Positions 17,431-25,481 of a stretch of 64,000 nt of DNA are shown here, piece after piece. How positions within the stretch are numbered: the stretch's first letter is position 1; each line of letters starts with the position of its first letter. A model generated the notes under the pieces. It was not told where the DNA came from. It ran no database searches and saw nothing but the letters and a program-made list of their open reading frames with translations. The stretch spans positions 1-64,000 of the forward strand of contig JACJZF010000004.1 of assembly GCA_020635725.1 (NCBI GenBank). Direction: 5' to 3'. Position numbers and translations under genes: made by a program. Source of the DNA: Flavobacteriales bacterium. GTDB taxonomy: Bacteria; Bacteroidota; Bacteroidia; Flavobacteriales_F; PHOS-HE28.

Positions 17431-17435
17431 TGGTG

Positions 17436-18035
17436 ATGCGTGCGCCGCTGCTGCTGTTCCTTCCGTTCCTCGTGCTTCAGCTGCGAGCGCAGGAAGCCGA
17501 GCATCCCTTCATCGAGTCGTTCACGCTCACCGTGCAGGAAGGGCGGGTGCAGGTGGATTGGGTGATGAAGGGCGGCACGAGTTGCGATGGATCGGAGGTG
17601 GAGCGCTCGGTGAACGGTTCTGATTTCACACCCGTACATCGCATCGAAGGCATCTGTGGCGACCCGAACGTGCCGGTGCCGTTCAGCTGGGCGGATGAGG
17701 ATCCCGTGGAGTTGAGCACGTTAAGCTACCGGATCGTGTTCGGGTCGCAAGGACGCAGTTCAGTGAAATCGGTGCGCTTCGATCAACTGGTGGCGAGCGA
17801 TCAACGGTTCTACCCATCGCCCACGAGCGGATCCGCCACGCTGTTGCTGAACGTGCCGGCCAGCGCGAAAGTGGATCTGATGATCGCGGACGCCTCCGGC
17901 CGAGTGATCCTCCGACGGGAGAGCCTCGTGGGAGCGCGGCATGAACTGCAGCTGAGCAGTTTGCCGGCCGGAGCGTATAGCTATGTGGCCAGCGCCGATG
18001 GGCTCCGCTTCGAGGGCCGTTTCGTGCGGCAGTGA
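17436..18035 (+). CDS. Small T9SS cargo protein
   Basis: A 199-residue secreted protein with a signal peptide (MRAPLLLFLPFLVLQLRAQ), a beta-sandwich segment with SFTLTVQEGRVQVDWVMKGG and VERSVNGSDF of the kind that precedes T9SS domains, and a C-terminal sorting domain starting at FYPSPTSGSATLLL and ending RFVRQ. Nearly the whole mature protein is targeting and linker sequence, so little room is left for an independent function. The ATG at 17436 is chosen because the signal peptide starts there. Confidence 0.8.
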   Translation: MRAPLLLFLPFLVLQLRAQEAEHPFIESFTLTVQEGRVQVDWVMKGGTSCDGSEVERSVNGSDFTPVHRIEGICGDPNVPVPFSWADEDPVELSTLSYRIVFGSQGRSSVKSVRFDQLVASDQRFYPSPTSGSATLLLNVPASAKVDLMIADASGRVILRRESLVGARHELQLSSLPAGAYSYVASADGLRFEGRFVRQ

Positions 18036-18066
18036 CGAGCGTCAGCGCTTCGGCACGGTGGTTGCC

Positions 18067-18074
18067 TAGCTTCG
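18067..18074 (+). promoter_or_regulatory. TAGCTTCG promoter-like box
   Basis: A match to TAnnTTTG with C at position 7, 21 bp before the ATG at 18096. Confidence 0.4.
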
Positions 18075-18095
18075 CGCCACAATCACCCACCGAAC

Positions 18096-18473
18096 ATGAG
18101 AACGATCCTGAGCATCCTGGCCATGGCGCTGATGACCGTAACGGTATCTGCCCAGACCACCACCGAGAAGAAGGAGAAGCAGCCCAAGAAGGCCGAGGCC
18201 GTGAGCGCGGCTCCCGATGCGGCACCGAAAGCGGCATGCTGCGCCGGCAAGTCCAGCGGAAGCACCGCTTCGTGCGCGGACAAGGCCGGCACGGCGCATG
18301 CCGATGCCCACGGCAAGAAGAAAGGCAAGGGCAAGAAGAAGGATGCCGCCTGTTGCGCCGGCAAGGCCGAGGCAGGCAAATCCTGCGACCATGCCCACCA
18401 AGGCGAGGGGCACGAGCATCACCACGGCGAGCAGAAGGCCGATGACGCTCCGGCGGTGGCGCCGACCAATTGA
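18096..18473 (+). CDS. Small exported Cys/His/Lys-rich protein
   Basis: A 125-residue protein with a signal peptide (MRTILSILAMALMTVTVSAQ) and a low-complexity mature part. An internal duplication is visible: AACCAGK...SCADKAGTAHADAH is repeated as AACCAGKAEAGKSCDHAHQ, separated by a KKKGKGKKK block and followed by GHEHHHGE. Paired cysteines and histidine clusters suggest binding of soft or transition metals in the periplasm; this is inferred from composition only. No family was recognised. It is followed by a strong hairpin and so is probably monocistronic. Confidence 0.7.
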   Translation: MRTILSILAMALMTVTVSAQTTTEKKEKQPKKAEAVSAAPDAAPKAACCAGKSSGSTASCADKAGTAHADAHGKKKGKGKKKDAACCAGKAEAGKSCDHAHQGEGHEHHHGEQKADDAPAVAPTN

Positions 18474-18488
18474 CCTGAGTAACTGACC

Positions 18489-18521
18489 AAGGGCCCGGTT
18501 CCGTTCGCGGAGCCGGGCCTT
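18489..18521 (+). terminator. Hairpin terminator after the Cys/His-rich gene
   Basis: AAGGGCCCGGTTCC pairs with GGAGCCGGGCCTT (one G-T pair, one unpaired base at the stem end) around a GTTCGC loop. It lies 16 bp past the stop codon. Confidence 0.6.
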
Positions 18522-18679
18522 GTCGTTGCTGGCGGTGACGCAAGTCACGCAGCACGGCTCCAGCTGATGTTCGTCAGCATCCTGCGCTCCCGGCGGTGGA
18601 ACCTTCGCGATGCAAGAGGCCGGCTCACCCGCAAGACCGCTTCTGCCACGCAACTAGCAACCTGAACAACACAGCATCC

Positions 18680-20092
18680 ATGAGACTCCAGCAGATCTAC
18701 ACCGGCTGCATCGCGCATGCGGCCTATTACCTCGAGAGCAACGGTGAGGTGGCCATCTTCGATCCGCTGCGCGAGGTGCAGCCCTACATCGACCGCGCGC
18801 AGGCCGATGGCGCCGTGATCAAGTACGTGTTCGAGACGCACTTCCATGCGGACTTCGTGAGCGGGCACCTCGATCTGGCCAAGAAGACCGGCGCCACCAT
18901 CGTGTACGGCCCCACCGCCAAGCCGGGCTTCGCCGCCCATGTCGCCGCCGATGGCGAGGTTTTCAAGGTGGGCAACGCTCAGGTGAAGGTGATTCATACT
19001 CCGGGCCACACCATGGAGAGCACCACCTACCTGGTGATCGATGAGGCAGGCAAGGAGCATGGCATCATCACCGGCGATACGCTCTTCATCGGCGATGTGG
19101 GCCGGCCCGACCTCGCGCAGCACGTGATCGCTGACCTCACCGAGGAGAAGCTCGCGGGCTACCTGTTCGATTCGCTCCGCAACAAGATCATGCCCTTGAG
19201 CGACGACCTGATCGTGTACCCGAACCACGGGGCCGGCAGCGCCTGCGGCAAGATGATGAGCAAGGAGACCACCGACACGCTCGGCAACCAGAAGCGCACC
19301 AACTACGCGCTCCGCCCCGATATGACCAAGGAGGAGTTCAAGAAGGAGCTGCTCACCGGCCTTACCACGCCACCGGGCTACTTCCCGAAGAACGTGTTGA
19401 TGAACATCCAGGGCTACGAGAGCCTCGACACGATCATGGAGCGTGGCAACCGGCCCCTGGACCCGACAGCCTTCGAAGTGGTGGCCAATGAGGAGCGCCC
19501 CTTGGTGCTGGATACGCGCCCGGCCCATGTCTTCGCCCAAGGCTTCATCCCGAACAGCGTGAACATCGGGCTCGACAGCAACTTCGCCATGTGGGTGGGT
19601 GAGATGATACCCGACATCAAGCAATCCATCCTGCTGGTGACCGAGCCCGGCAAGGAGGAGGAGAGCATCGTGCGCCTGAGCCGCGTGGGCTACGACAACA
19701 CCATCGGTTACCTGAAAGGCGGCTTCGATGCATGGAAGGCTGCCGGCAAGGAGGTGGATTCCGTCTCGCGCATCACGGCAACGGAGTTCGCCGGACGATA
19801 CAAGCAGCACCCGGTGGTGATCGATGTGCGCAAGAAGAGCGAGTTCGACAGCGAGCACGTGGAAGGCGCGATCAACGTGCCATTGAATCAGATCAATCAG
19901 CACCTCTCCCAGTTCCCGAAGGACAAGCCCTTCATCGTGCATTGCGCGGGCGGCTACCGGAGCATGATCGCGGCCAGCATCCTGAAACAGCGCGGCTGGG
20001 ATGACTTCGTTGATGTGGAAGGCGGCTTCTCCGCGATCAAGGAGACCGACGTGAAGCGCACGGAGTACGTGTGCCCCACCACGCTCCTGTGA
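18680..20092 (+). CDS. MBL-fold hydrolase with two rhodanese domains (persulfide dioxygenase-like)
   Basis: A 470-residue protein. Residues 1-250 are a metallo-beta-lactamase domain with the THFHADFVSGH metal motif, HTPGHTMEST and GDTLFIGDVGRPD, as in ETHE1/BlhA-type persulfide dioxygenases. The first rhodanese domain (about 255-355) has ILLVTEPGKEEES where the active-site cysteine loop should be, so it is catalytically dead. The second (about 370-465) has the active loop HCAGGYRS. The protein probably oxidises or transfers sulfane sulfur in the cytoplasm. The ATG at 18680 starts the MBL domain directly; the upstream in-frame extension is rejected. Confidence 0.88.
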   Translation: MRLQQIYTGCIAHAAYYLESNGEVAIFDPLREVQPYIDRAQADGAVIKYVFETHFHADFVSGHLDLAKKTGATIVYGPTAKPGFAAHVAADGEVFKVGNAQVKVIHTPGHTMESTTYLVIDEAGKEHGIITGDTLFIGDVGRPDLAQHVIADLTEEKLAGYLFDSLRNKIMPLSDDLIVYPNHGAGSACGKMMSKETTDTLGNQKRTNYALRPDMTKEEFKKELLTGLTTPPGYFPKNVLMNIQGYESLDTIMERGNRPLDPTAFEVVANEERPLVLDTRPAHVFAQGFIPNSVNIGLDSNFAMWVGEMIPDIKQSILLVTEPGKEEESIVRLSRVGYDNTIGYLKGGFDAWKAAGKEVDSVSRITATEFAGRYKQHPVVIDVRKKSEFDSEHVEGAINVPLNQINQHLSQFPKDKPFIVHCAGGYRSMIAASILKQRGWDDFVDVEGGFSAIKETDVKRTEYVCPTTLL

Positions 20093-20112
20093 CCCACGCT
20101 TGTGGTGATGCG

Positions 20113-20140
20113 GCGCCCCGGTCAGCAATGGCCGGGGCGC
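20113..20140 (+). terminator. Hairpin terminator
   Basis: GCGCCCCGG and CCGGGGCGC form a perfect 9-bp stem with a 10-nt loop, 20 bp past the stop of the MBL/rhodanese gene. Confidence 0.6.
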
Positions 20141-20198
20141 TGCGCATGGAGCCGGAATCGCCCGGCGCGCGCATCTTCGCGGCGCCAAACGACCGAGC

Positions 20199-20639
20199 AT
20201 GACCCCGCGACCCCTGCGCGTCACCAAGCGCTTCACCTTCGAGATGGCCCATGCGCTGCGCTGCCACGATGGCCTCTGCGCCAACATCCACGGTCATTCC
20301 TACGTGCTCGATGTCACCGTGCTGGGTACCCCTGCGGTGGCCCCCGGTGAGCCGAAGGATGGCATGGTGATCGACTTCGCGGACCTGAAGGCGATCGTGA
20401 AGCGGCTGGTGGTGGAGCGCTACGACCACGCGCTCGTGCTGCACGAACGCGAGCGGGAGACCACGGCCTTCGATGCGATGCTCTTCGGGCGCACCTTCTT
20501 CACGCCGTGGCAGCCGACTTGCGAGAATGTCCTGCTCGACATCGTTTCCACCATCGAGGGCGCCATGCCCCTAGGTGCGCGCCTCGTGGCGGCCCGCCTG
20601 CAGGAAACCGCCACGAGCTGGGCGGAGTGGCAGGCCTGA
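20199..20639 (+). CDS. 6-pyruvoyl-tetrahydropterin synthase / QueD family protein
   Basis: A 146-residue protein with the family zinc-binding histidines in FEMAHALRCHDG and IHGHSY, the catalytic cysteine region between them, a DFADLK motif, the DHALVLHE catalytic segment and the substrate-binding glutamate in PTCENV. QueD members make 6-carboxy-5,6,7,8-tetrahydropterin for queuosine. A tgt gene, the enzyme that inserts the queuosine precursor, lies 2 kb downstream, which supports this reading over other pterin functions. The length suits a QueD-type enzyme. Confidence 0.85.
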   Translation: MTPRPLRVTKRFTFEMAHALRCHDGLCANIHGHSYVLDVTVLGTPAVAPGEPKDGMVIDFADLKAIVKRLVVERYDHALVLHERERETTAFDAMLFGRTFFTPWQPTCENVLLDIVSTIEGAMPLGARLVAARLQETATSWAEWQA

Positions 20640-20694
20640 GACGCTCGACCGGCGGTGCTTGGTTCCGGCGGCGTGAATGCACACCTTCGTGCGC

Positions 20695-21063
20695 ATGCCC
20701 ATACCCATCCGCCCGGTCGACCAGGACTACGCGCTGCGGGAGGAACTCATCCTGCGCGATCACCTCTCGGTGGTGCGCACGCGCCTCGCCAATGAGCGCA
20801 CGCTGCTGAGCTATATCCGCAGCACGCTCTACCTCTTCATCGGCGGGCTGGCACTGCTCCAAGTGGGCGACATGTGGCGTATCCATTGGCTCGGCCGCAC
20901 CTCCATCGGCTTCAGCCTGCTCTTCCTGCTCTTCGGCGTCTATCGCTACATCACGCTGCGGCGCCAGCTCAATCGCTTCTACCACGCCGAGGTGGAGCTG
21001 AAGGCGGGAGTGAAGGCCCGCGAAGCAGCCGAGCGCGATCAGCGGCGGAAGGATTCTCAGTAG
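20695..21063 (+). CDS. DUF202 family small membrane protein
   Basis: A 122-residue protein with the DUF202 (YidH-like) signature: the soluble LANERTLLSYIRSTLY segment followed by two membrane spans (about 47-63 and 72-90) and a charged C-terminal helix. The role of the family is not established. The ATG at 20695 is preferred to one 18 bp upstream. Confidence 0.8.
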   Translation: MPIPIRPVDQDYALREELILRDHLSVVRTRLANERTLLSYIRSTLYLFIGGLALLQVGDMWRIHWLGRTSIGFSLLFLLFGVYRYITLRRQLNRFYHAEVELKAGVKAREAAERDQRRKDSQ

Positions 21064-21076
21064 GCTCAGGACGCGC

Positions 21077-22156
21077 TCACTTCGGAGCCTTCTGGTAGAT
21101 CCATATGCCGATGAGCCCGAAGAGCACGTTGGGCGCCCACACGGCGATGAATGGATCGAGCCCCGCGTTGGTGGCCCCTACCGTGGTGATTTTGATGGCG
21201 AACACGTAGATGAGCACGAGCATGACGCCCAGCGCGAGATGCAGCCCGGTGCCCCCGCGCACCTTGCGGCTCGCCACCGCCACGCCGATGAGCGTGAAGA
21301 CATAGCTCGCGAACGGATAGCTGGTGCGCTGATGCTTCTCGATCAGGTAGCTCGCCACCTTGCCGTCGCCCTGGGCCCGCTTCGCCGCGATGTAGTCATC
21401 GAGCTCGGGGGTGGTCATGGCCATGGCGGTCTCCCAGCGCTGGCCGAGGTCCGAGGGCTTCAACGGGAGCACGGTGTCCTTGGCAAGCCCGCGGGCCATG
21501 GTCTCGCCCTGCGCGCCGATGCTCCGCGCGCTCCATTCCACCAGGTTCCACGACCCATTCACCGTGTCGTACACCGCGCGATCGGCGTTGATCTTGCGCA
21601 CCAGGCTGCCGTCTTCCCATTGCTCGAGCGAGAAGCGGTACAGCGTCTTCTCCTTCGCGCCGTAGCTCTCGCAATACGCGATCACGCCGGGCTGGATCTC
21701 GCGGTGCAGGTGGTGGTCCTCCACGAAGAAAATGGCCCGGATATGCGCTTCCTCGAAGGCCAGGCGCACCTTGTTGGCGGCCGGCAGCACCAGGTGGTTG
21801 ATGATGAGCGAGAGCACGCACAGCACCGTGGCGCCGATGAAGTAGGGGCGGAGCACGCGCGGGAAACTCACGCCGCTGCTGAGCATGGCGATGAACTCGC
21901 TGCGGTGCGCCAGTCTGCTGGTGAAGAGCAATACGGCCAGGAAGATGAAGAGGCCGCTGAACAGGTTGCCGTAGTAGACGATGAAGTTGAGGTAGTAGTC
22001 GAAGAGGATCTCGCGCCAGGTGGCGGTCATCTCGGCGAAGTCCTCGGTCTTCTCGCTCGCATCGAAGACCACGGCCACCAGCATGATGATGCCGAGCATC
22101 AGGAAGTAGGTCCCGAGGAACTTCCGGAGGATGTAGCGGTCGAGGATGCGGAGCAA
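21077..22156 (-). CDS. LptF/LptG family permease (YjgP/YjgQ)
   Basis: A 359-residue inner-membrane protein with the YjgP/YjgQ layout: an N-terminal RILDRYILRKFLGTYF helix, three spans by residue 115 with the LFTSRLAHRSEFIAMLSSG loop, a periplasmic beta-jellyroll domain (about 130-270), and three C-terminal spans. LptF and LptG form the membrane part of the exporter that lifts lipopolysaccharide from the inner membrane. The start codon is TTG, chosen because the family motif begins there. Whether this is the F or G subunit cannot be decided. Confidence 0.88.
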   Translation of the reverse strand: MLRILDRYILRKFLGTYFLMLGIIMLVAVVFDASEKTEDFAEMTATWREILFDYYLNFIVYYGNLFSGLFIFLAVLLFTSRLAHRSEFIAMLSSGVSFPRVLRPYFIGATVLCVLSLIINHLVLPAANKVRLAFEEAHIRAIFFVEDHHLHREIQPGVIAYCESYGAKEKTLYRFSLEQWEDGSLVRKINADRAVYDTVNGSWNLVEWSARSIGAQGETMARGLAKDTVLPLKPSDLGQRWETAMAMTTPELDDYIAAKRAQGDGKVASYLIEKHQRTSYPFASYVFTLIGVAVASRKVRGGTGLHLALGVMLVLIYVFAIKITTVGATNAGLDPFIAVWAPNVLFGLIGIWIYQKAPK

Positions 22157-22173
22157 GGGGCGAGGGAGGGTTG

Positions 22174-22280
22174 TTAGTTGTCAGTTCTGAGTTGTCAGTT
22201 GGGCGGTGATAGGCACGAGCGGGAACTCCATGTGTTCTTCCTCAGTTCCAACAGCCTGACAACTCACAACCGACAACTAA
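22174..22280. repeat. Imperfect inverted repeat between tgt and the Lpt permease gene
   Basis: The arms at 22174-22198 and 22256-22280 (25 bp each) match at 23 of 25 positions when one is reverse-complemented, and flank 57 bp. Each arm itself contains a direct repeat of AGTTGTC. The right arm covers the stop codon of tgt. Transcripts leaving tgt would form a long stem-loop here. It could be a REP-like intergenic element or an unusual terminator; no transposase is nearby. Confidence 0.7.
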
Positions 22281-23407
22281 TTCCTCACTTTCAGCTTGGG
22301 CAGCAAGGCATCTTTCCAGCCGCTGAAGGTACCGTCGATGATCCGCTCACGCGCTTCGCGCATCAGGCCGATGTAGAAGCCGAGGTTGTGCAAGCTGGCG
22401 ATCTGCTGGCCCAGCATCTCGCCGCTCTGGAAGAGATGGCGCACGAACGCACGCGAATAAGCGCGGTCCACCCAGCTGCTCCCTTCGGGGTCCAGCGGAC
22501 CGTGGTCATCGGCCCATTGCCTGTTCTTGATGTTCACGATGCCCGAGCGCGTGAAGAGCATGCCGTTGCGGCCATTCCGTGTGGGCATCACGCAGTCGAA
22601 CATATCCACACCGCGGGCCATGTTCTCCAGCAGGTTCCACGGGGTGCCCACGCCCATGAGGTAGCGGGGACGGTCGGCGGGCAGGATCCCGCAGCAGAGC
22701 TCGGCCATGGCGTACATCTCCTCTTCGGGCTCTCCAACGCTCAATCCGCCGATGGCATTGCCCGCAGCGCCCTTGCTTGCGATCACCTCGCTGCTCTGCT
22801 TCCGCAGTTCGGGGAAGGTGCTGCCCTGCACGATGGGGAAGAGGTTCTGCTCGTGGCCGTACTTCGAGTCGGTCTCATTCAGTCGAGCGATGCACCGATC
22901 GAGCCAGCGGTGGGTCATGTGCATGCTCTTCTCGGCGTAGTCCTGCTCGCAGGGCCATGGTGTGCACTCGTCGAAGGCCATGATGATGTCGGCCCCGATG
23001 CTGCGCTGGATGTCCATCACCTTTTCGGGGGTGAAGAGGTGGGCGCTGCCGTCGATGTGGCTCTGGAAGCGCACGCCCTCTTCGGTGATCTTGCGGATGT
23101 CGCTGAGCGAATGCACCTGGAAGCCGCCGCTGTCGGTGAGGATGGGGCGGTCCCAGCCATTGAATCGGTGCAGCCCGCCGGCATGCTCCAGCACCTCGGT
23201 GCCCGGCCTCAGGTAGAGGTGGTAGGTGTTGCTCAGCATGATGGGCGCGTCCAGCTCATCGCGCAGCTCGCGCGGATGCACGGCTTTCACGGCGCCCAGG
23301 GTGCCCACGGGCATGAAGACCGGCGTGGGGATGTCGCCATGGCCGGTATGGAGCACGCCGGCCCGCGCGTTGGACTTCGGATCGGCGGCGAGGAGGTCGA
23401 AATGCAT
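22277..23407 (-). CDS. tgt: Queuine/preQ1 tRNA-ribosyltransferase
   Basis: A 376-residue TGT with the family motifs MPVGTLGAVKAV, ILTDSGGFQV (catalytic Asp), MAFDEC, GGLSVGEPEEEM, YLMGVGTPWNLLENMARGVD and FDCVMPTRNGRNG. It exchanges guanine-34 for preQ1 or queuine in Asp, Asn, His and Tyr tRNAs. The zinc-site cysteines of canonical enzymes (CxCxxC) are absent: the segment reads PEGSSWVDRAYSRAF, although the fourth ligand position, His in SLHNL, remains. The inverted repeat at 22174-22280 covers its stop codon. Confidence 0.95.
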   Translation of the reverse strand: MHFDLLAADPKSNARAGVLHTGHGDIPTPVFMPVGTLGAVKAVHPRELRDELDAPIMLSNTYHLYLRPGTEVLEHAGGLHRFNGWDRPILTDSGGFQVHSLSDIRKITEEGVRFQSHIDGSAHLFTPEKVMDIQRSIGADIIMAFDECTPWPCEQDYAEKSMHMTHRWLDRCIARLNETDSKYGHEQNLFPIVQGSTFPELRKQSSEVIASKGAAGNAIGGLSVGEPEEEMYAMAELCCGILPADRPRYLMGVGTPWNLLENMARGVDMFDCVMPTRNGRNGMLFTRSGIVNIKNRQWADDHGPLDPEGSSWVDRAYSRAFVRHLFQSGEMLGQQIASLHNLGFYIGLMREARERIIDGTFSGWKDALLPKLKVRN

Positions 23408-23421
23408 GATCGGGGAAGGCG

Positions 23422-23429
23422 CGAATCTA
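23422..23429 (-). promoter_or_regulatory. TAGATTCG promoter-like box for tgt
   Basis: On the minus strand TAGATTCG matches TAnnTTTG with C at position 7. It ends 14 bp before the tgt ATG. Confidence 0.35.
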
Positions 23430-23512
23430 GGTCCGGCGCGGTGTTCGGGCTTCCTGCGCCCGAGTGTTCATAACTGCCTTGGCGGGGTACGGAGCGCCAT
23501 GAACGGCCCCGA

Positions 23513-23520
23513 TAGCTTCG
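23513..23520 (+). promoter_or_regulatory. TAGCTTCG promoter-like box for the glycosyltransferase
   Basis: TAGCTTCG ends 35 bp before the ATG at 23556. An upstream in-frame ATG at 23499 would precede the box, which favours the later start. Confidence 0.35.
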
Positions 23521-23555
23521 CCAACGCTTGCGTTCCGCGCGGGCTTCCCGCTTGC

Positions 23556-24656
23556 ATGTGGTCCATTGAATTCCAAGTGATGCTCGGCGCGCTGGTGGTG
23601 CTGCTGGCCTACCACGCCGTGATGTTCGTGCGCTTGGCCTTCGGCAAGCGCCTGGTGGAGCCCGACCGCGATCTGCCCATCAGCGTGGTGATCTGCGCGC
23701 GCAACGAGGCCCGCACCCTCGAAGAGCTCATCCCGCTGCTCATGCAGCAGAACCACCGCGAGTTCGAGGTGGTGGTGGTGAACGACCGCAGCGACGATGA
23801 TACCTGGGAGATCCTGCAATGGATGAAGCCGCACCACCCGCGGCTGCGCCCGGTGAACATCCCCGCCGATGAGCGCTTCAACTACGGCAAGAAGATCGCG
23901 CTGGGAATCGGTGTGCGCGAGGCGAAGCACCCGCACATGCTGCTCACCGATGCCGATTGCGTGCCGGCCAGCACCGATTGGATCTCGCTCATGGCCGCCG
24001 GATTCCGCGATGGACGGAAGATTGTGATCGGCCACAGCCCCTATGCGCCTTCGGCCGGTGTCGGCCCCATGCTGGAGCGCTACGACGGCGCCATCAAAGC
24101 CATGCAGTACATGGGCTTCGCGCAGGGCGGCTTCCCCTACATGGGCGTGGGCCGCAACCTCGGGTACGCGCGCGAGATCTTCTTCGGCACCAGCGGTCCC
24201 CGGCGCCACAACCACCTCATGAGCGGCGATGACGACCTGCTGATCAACGAGGCAGCCCGCAAGCACAACACCGCGGTGGTGAGCGACCCACGCAGCTTCA
24301 TGACCACGCGCCCCACGCCGAACCTGGCCATGTGGATCCGGCGCAAGCGCAGGCATTACACCACGGCGGTGCATTACCGTTTCAGCCACCAGGTGCTGCT
24401 CATGCTGCTGCCGCTGGCACGCCTCGCGTTCTGGACCGCGCTCGTGCTGCTGGCGGTCAAACAGCGCTGGCTCGAGTTCGCCATCGGCATCGGGGCCGAG
24501 CTCGCTTTGTTGCTGCCCGTGACCATTGCCGCGCTCCGCCGCCTGCAGGCCGGGGCGCTCGCGTGGTTCGCGCTGCCCCTGGAATGGCTCTTCCTACTTT
24601 TGGATCCACTACTGTACACCAGCACCATCCTCGTGAAGCCCAAGCGATGGAAATGA
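23556..24656 (+). CDS. Family 2 glycosyltransferase, membrane-anchored
   Basis: A 366-residue protein. An N-terminal membrane span (about 3-23) is followed by a GT2 GT-A domain with PISVVICARNEA, VVVNDRSDDD, the DAD metal-binding motif in LLTDADCVP, and a later GDDDLLINEAA acceptor-base motif. C-terminal hydrophobic segments (about 275-350) resemble processive GT2 enzymes. Substrate unknown; cell-envelope polysaccharide or lipid glycosylation is the usual role. Its stop overlaps the start of the sigma-factor gene by 10 bp. Confidence 0.88.
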   Translation: MWSIEFQVMLGALVVLLAYHAVMFVRLAFGKRLVEPDRDLPISVVICARNEARTLEELIPLLMQQNHREFEVVVVNDRSDDDTWEILQWMKPHHPRLRPVNIPADERFNYGKKIALGIGVREAKHPHMLLTDADCVPASTDWISLMAAGFRDGRKIVIGHSPYAPSAGVGPMLERYDGAIKAMQYMGFAQGGFPYMGVGRNLGYAREIFFGTSGPRRHNHLMSGDDDLLINEAARKHNTAVVSDPRSFMTTRPTPNLAMWIRRKRRHYTTAVHYRFSHQVLLMLLPLARLAFWTALVLLAVKQRWLEFAIGIGAELALLLPVTIAALRRLQAGALAWFALPLEWLFLLLDPLLYTSTILVKPKRWK

Positions 24657-25255
24657 ACGAGAACCTCAGCGAGAAGGCGCGATACGATTACATCCTCGTG
24701 CGCCGCGCGGTCGATAAAGGCGATCAGAAGGCCTATGCCGAGCTGATGAGCCGCTACCGCGATTCGATCTACTTCATGCTCCTGAAGATGATCAACAACA
24801 AGGATGATGCGGAGGATCTCACCATCGAGGCCTTCGGCAAGGCCTTCAACCGCCTGAAGCAGTACACCCCGAACTACGCCTTCAGCACCTGGCTCTTCAA
24901 GATCGCATCGAACAACTGCATCGACTGGATCCGGAAGCAGAAGAAGAAGACCTTCTCCATCGACCAACCCATCGGCACCGACGACGGTGATGAGATGACC
25001 ATCGAGCTCAAGGGCCACGGCCTCGATCCCGCTGAGGTGGCCATCCGCGAGCAGAAGAACGCGATCATGCGCGAGGTGGTCGATAAGCTGAAGCCCCGCT
25101 ACAAGACCCTCGTGGAGCTCCGCTACTACAAGGAGTACAGCTACGAGGAGATCGCCGATGAGCTCGACCTGCCGCTAGGGACCGTGAAAGCGCAGCTCTT
25201 CCGTGCCCGCGAGTTCCTCATGGGTCTGCTAGACGCACGCAAAGACCATATCTGA
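24647..25255 (+). CDS. ECF-type RNA polymerase sigma factor
   Basis: A 202-residue sigma-70 family protein. Region 2 contains DQKAYAELMSRYRDSIYFML, DDAEDLTIEAFGKAFNRL and the core-binding FSTWLFKIASNNCIDWIR helix. Region 4 contains LKPRYKTLVELRYYKEYSYEE and LGTVKAQLFRAREF. No anti-sigma gene is adjacent; the gene is coupled to the glycosyltransferase by a 10-bp overlap. Sigma factors of this sort without a partner in Bacteroidota are often constitutive or growth-linked, but nothing here decides that. Confidence 0.92.
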   Translation: MEMNENLSEKARYDYILVRRAVDKGDQKAYAELMSRYRDSIYFMLLKMINNKDDAEDLTIEAFGKAFNRLKQYTPNYAFSTWLFKIASNNCIDWIRKQKKKTFSIDQPIGTDDGDEMTIELKGHGLDPAEVAIREQKNAIMREVVDKLKPRYKTLVELRYYKEYSYEEIADELDLPLGTVKAQLFRAREFLMGLLDARKDHI

Positions 25256-25321
25256 CAGGTGACCATGAAGCCCGGCGCCCAAAGCCGACGCTTCCTGTGC
25301 TCATGTAACCCTATCGCCCCA

Positions 25322-25465
25322 ATGGCCACATTTCCACATGGAATCATGGCCACATCTATGCATGGAATCATGGCCACATGTCCACATGGAATCATGGCCA
25401 CACAGTCACATGAAATCATGGCCACACGGTCACATGAAATCATGGCCACATGGACCAATAGCCAC
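25322..25465 (+). repeat. 24-bp tandem repeat, five full units plus a degenerate sixth
   Basis: Units start at 25322, 25346, 25370, 25394, 25418 and 25442; each begins ATGGCCACA and the first five end in CATG(G/A)AATC or a close variant. The period is exactly 24 bp, a multiple of three, so a short frame (25259-25489) runs through it on the plus strand with a MAT-x-x-HGI-type repeat, and the minus strand is open too. The array ends 16 bp before the rsmG start. Neither short frame has other evidence of coding. Confidence 0.85.
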
Positions 25466-25481
25466 ATGAACCCATGGCCCC

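Noticed and set aside
15534..17639. A 701-residue minus-strand frame antisense to the metalloprotease gene
   Set aside because: The plus strand holds a clear M43 protease with signal peptide and sorting domain; the antisense frame is His/Arg-rich with no domain, a normal shadow of a GC-rich gene.
18545..20287. A 580-residue minus-strand frame over the MBL/rhodanese gene
   Set aside because: Covers a well-supported gene on the other strand; composition is His/Ala/Arg-rich and no motif is present.
22174..22280. Insertion sequence with terminal inverted repeats
   Set aside because: Only 57 bp lie between the arms, too short for a transposase; the right arm also covers the tgt stop codon.
25322..25465. 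CRISPR-like array
   Set aside because: The units are directly adjacent without unique spacers, and no cas gene is present.
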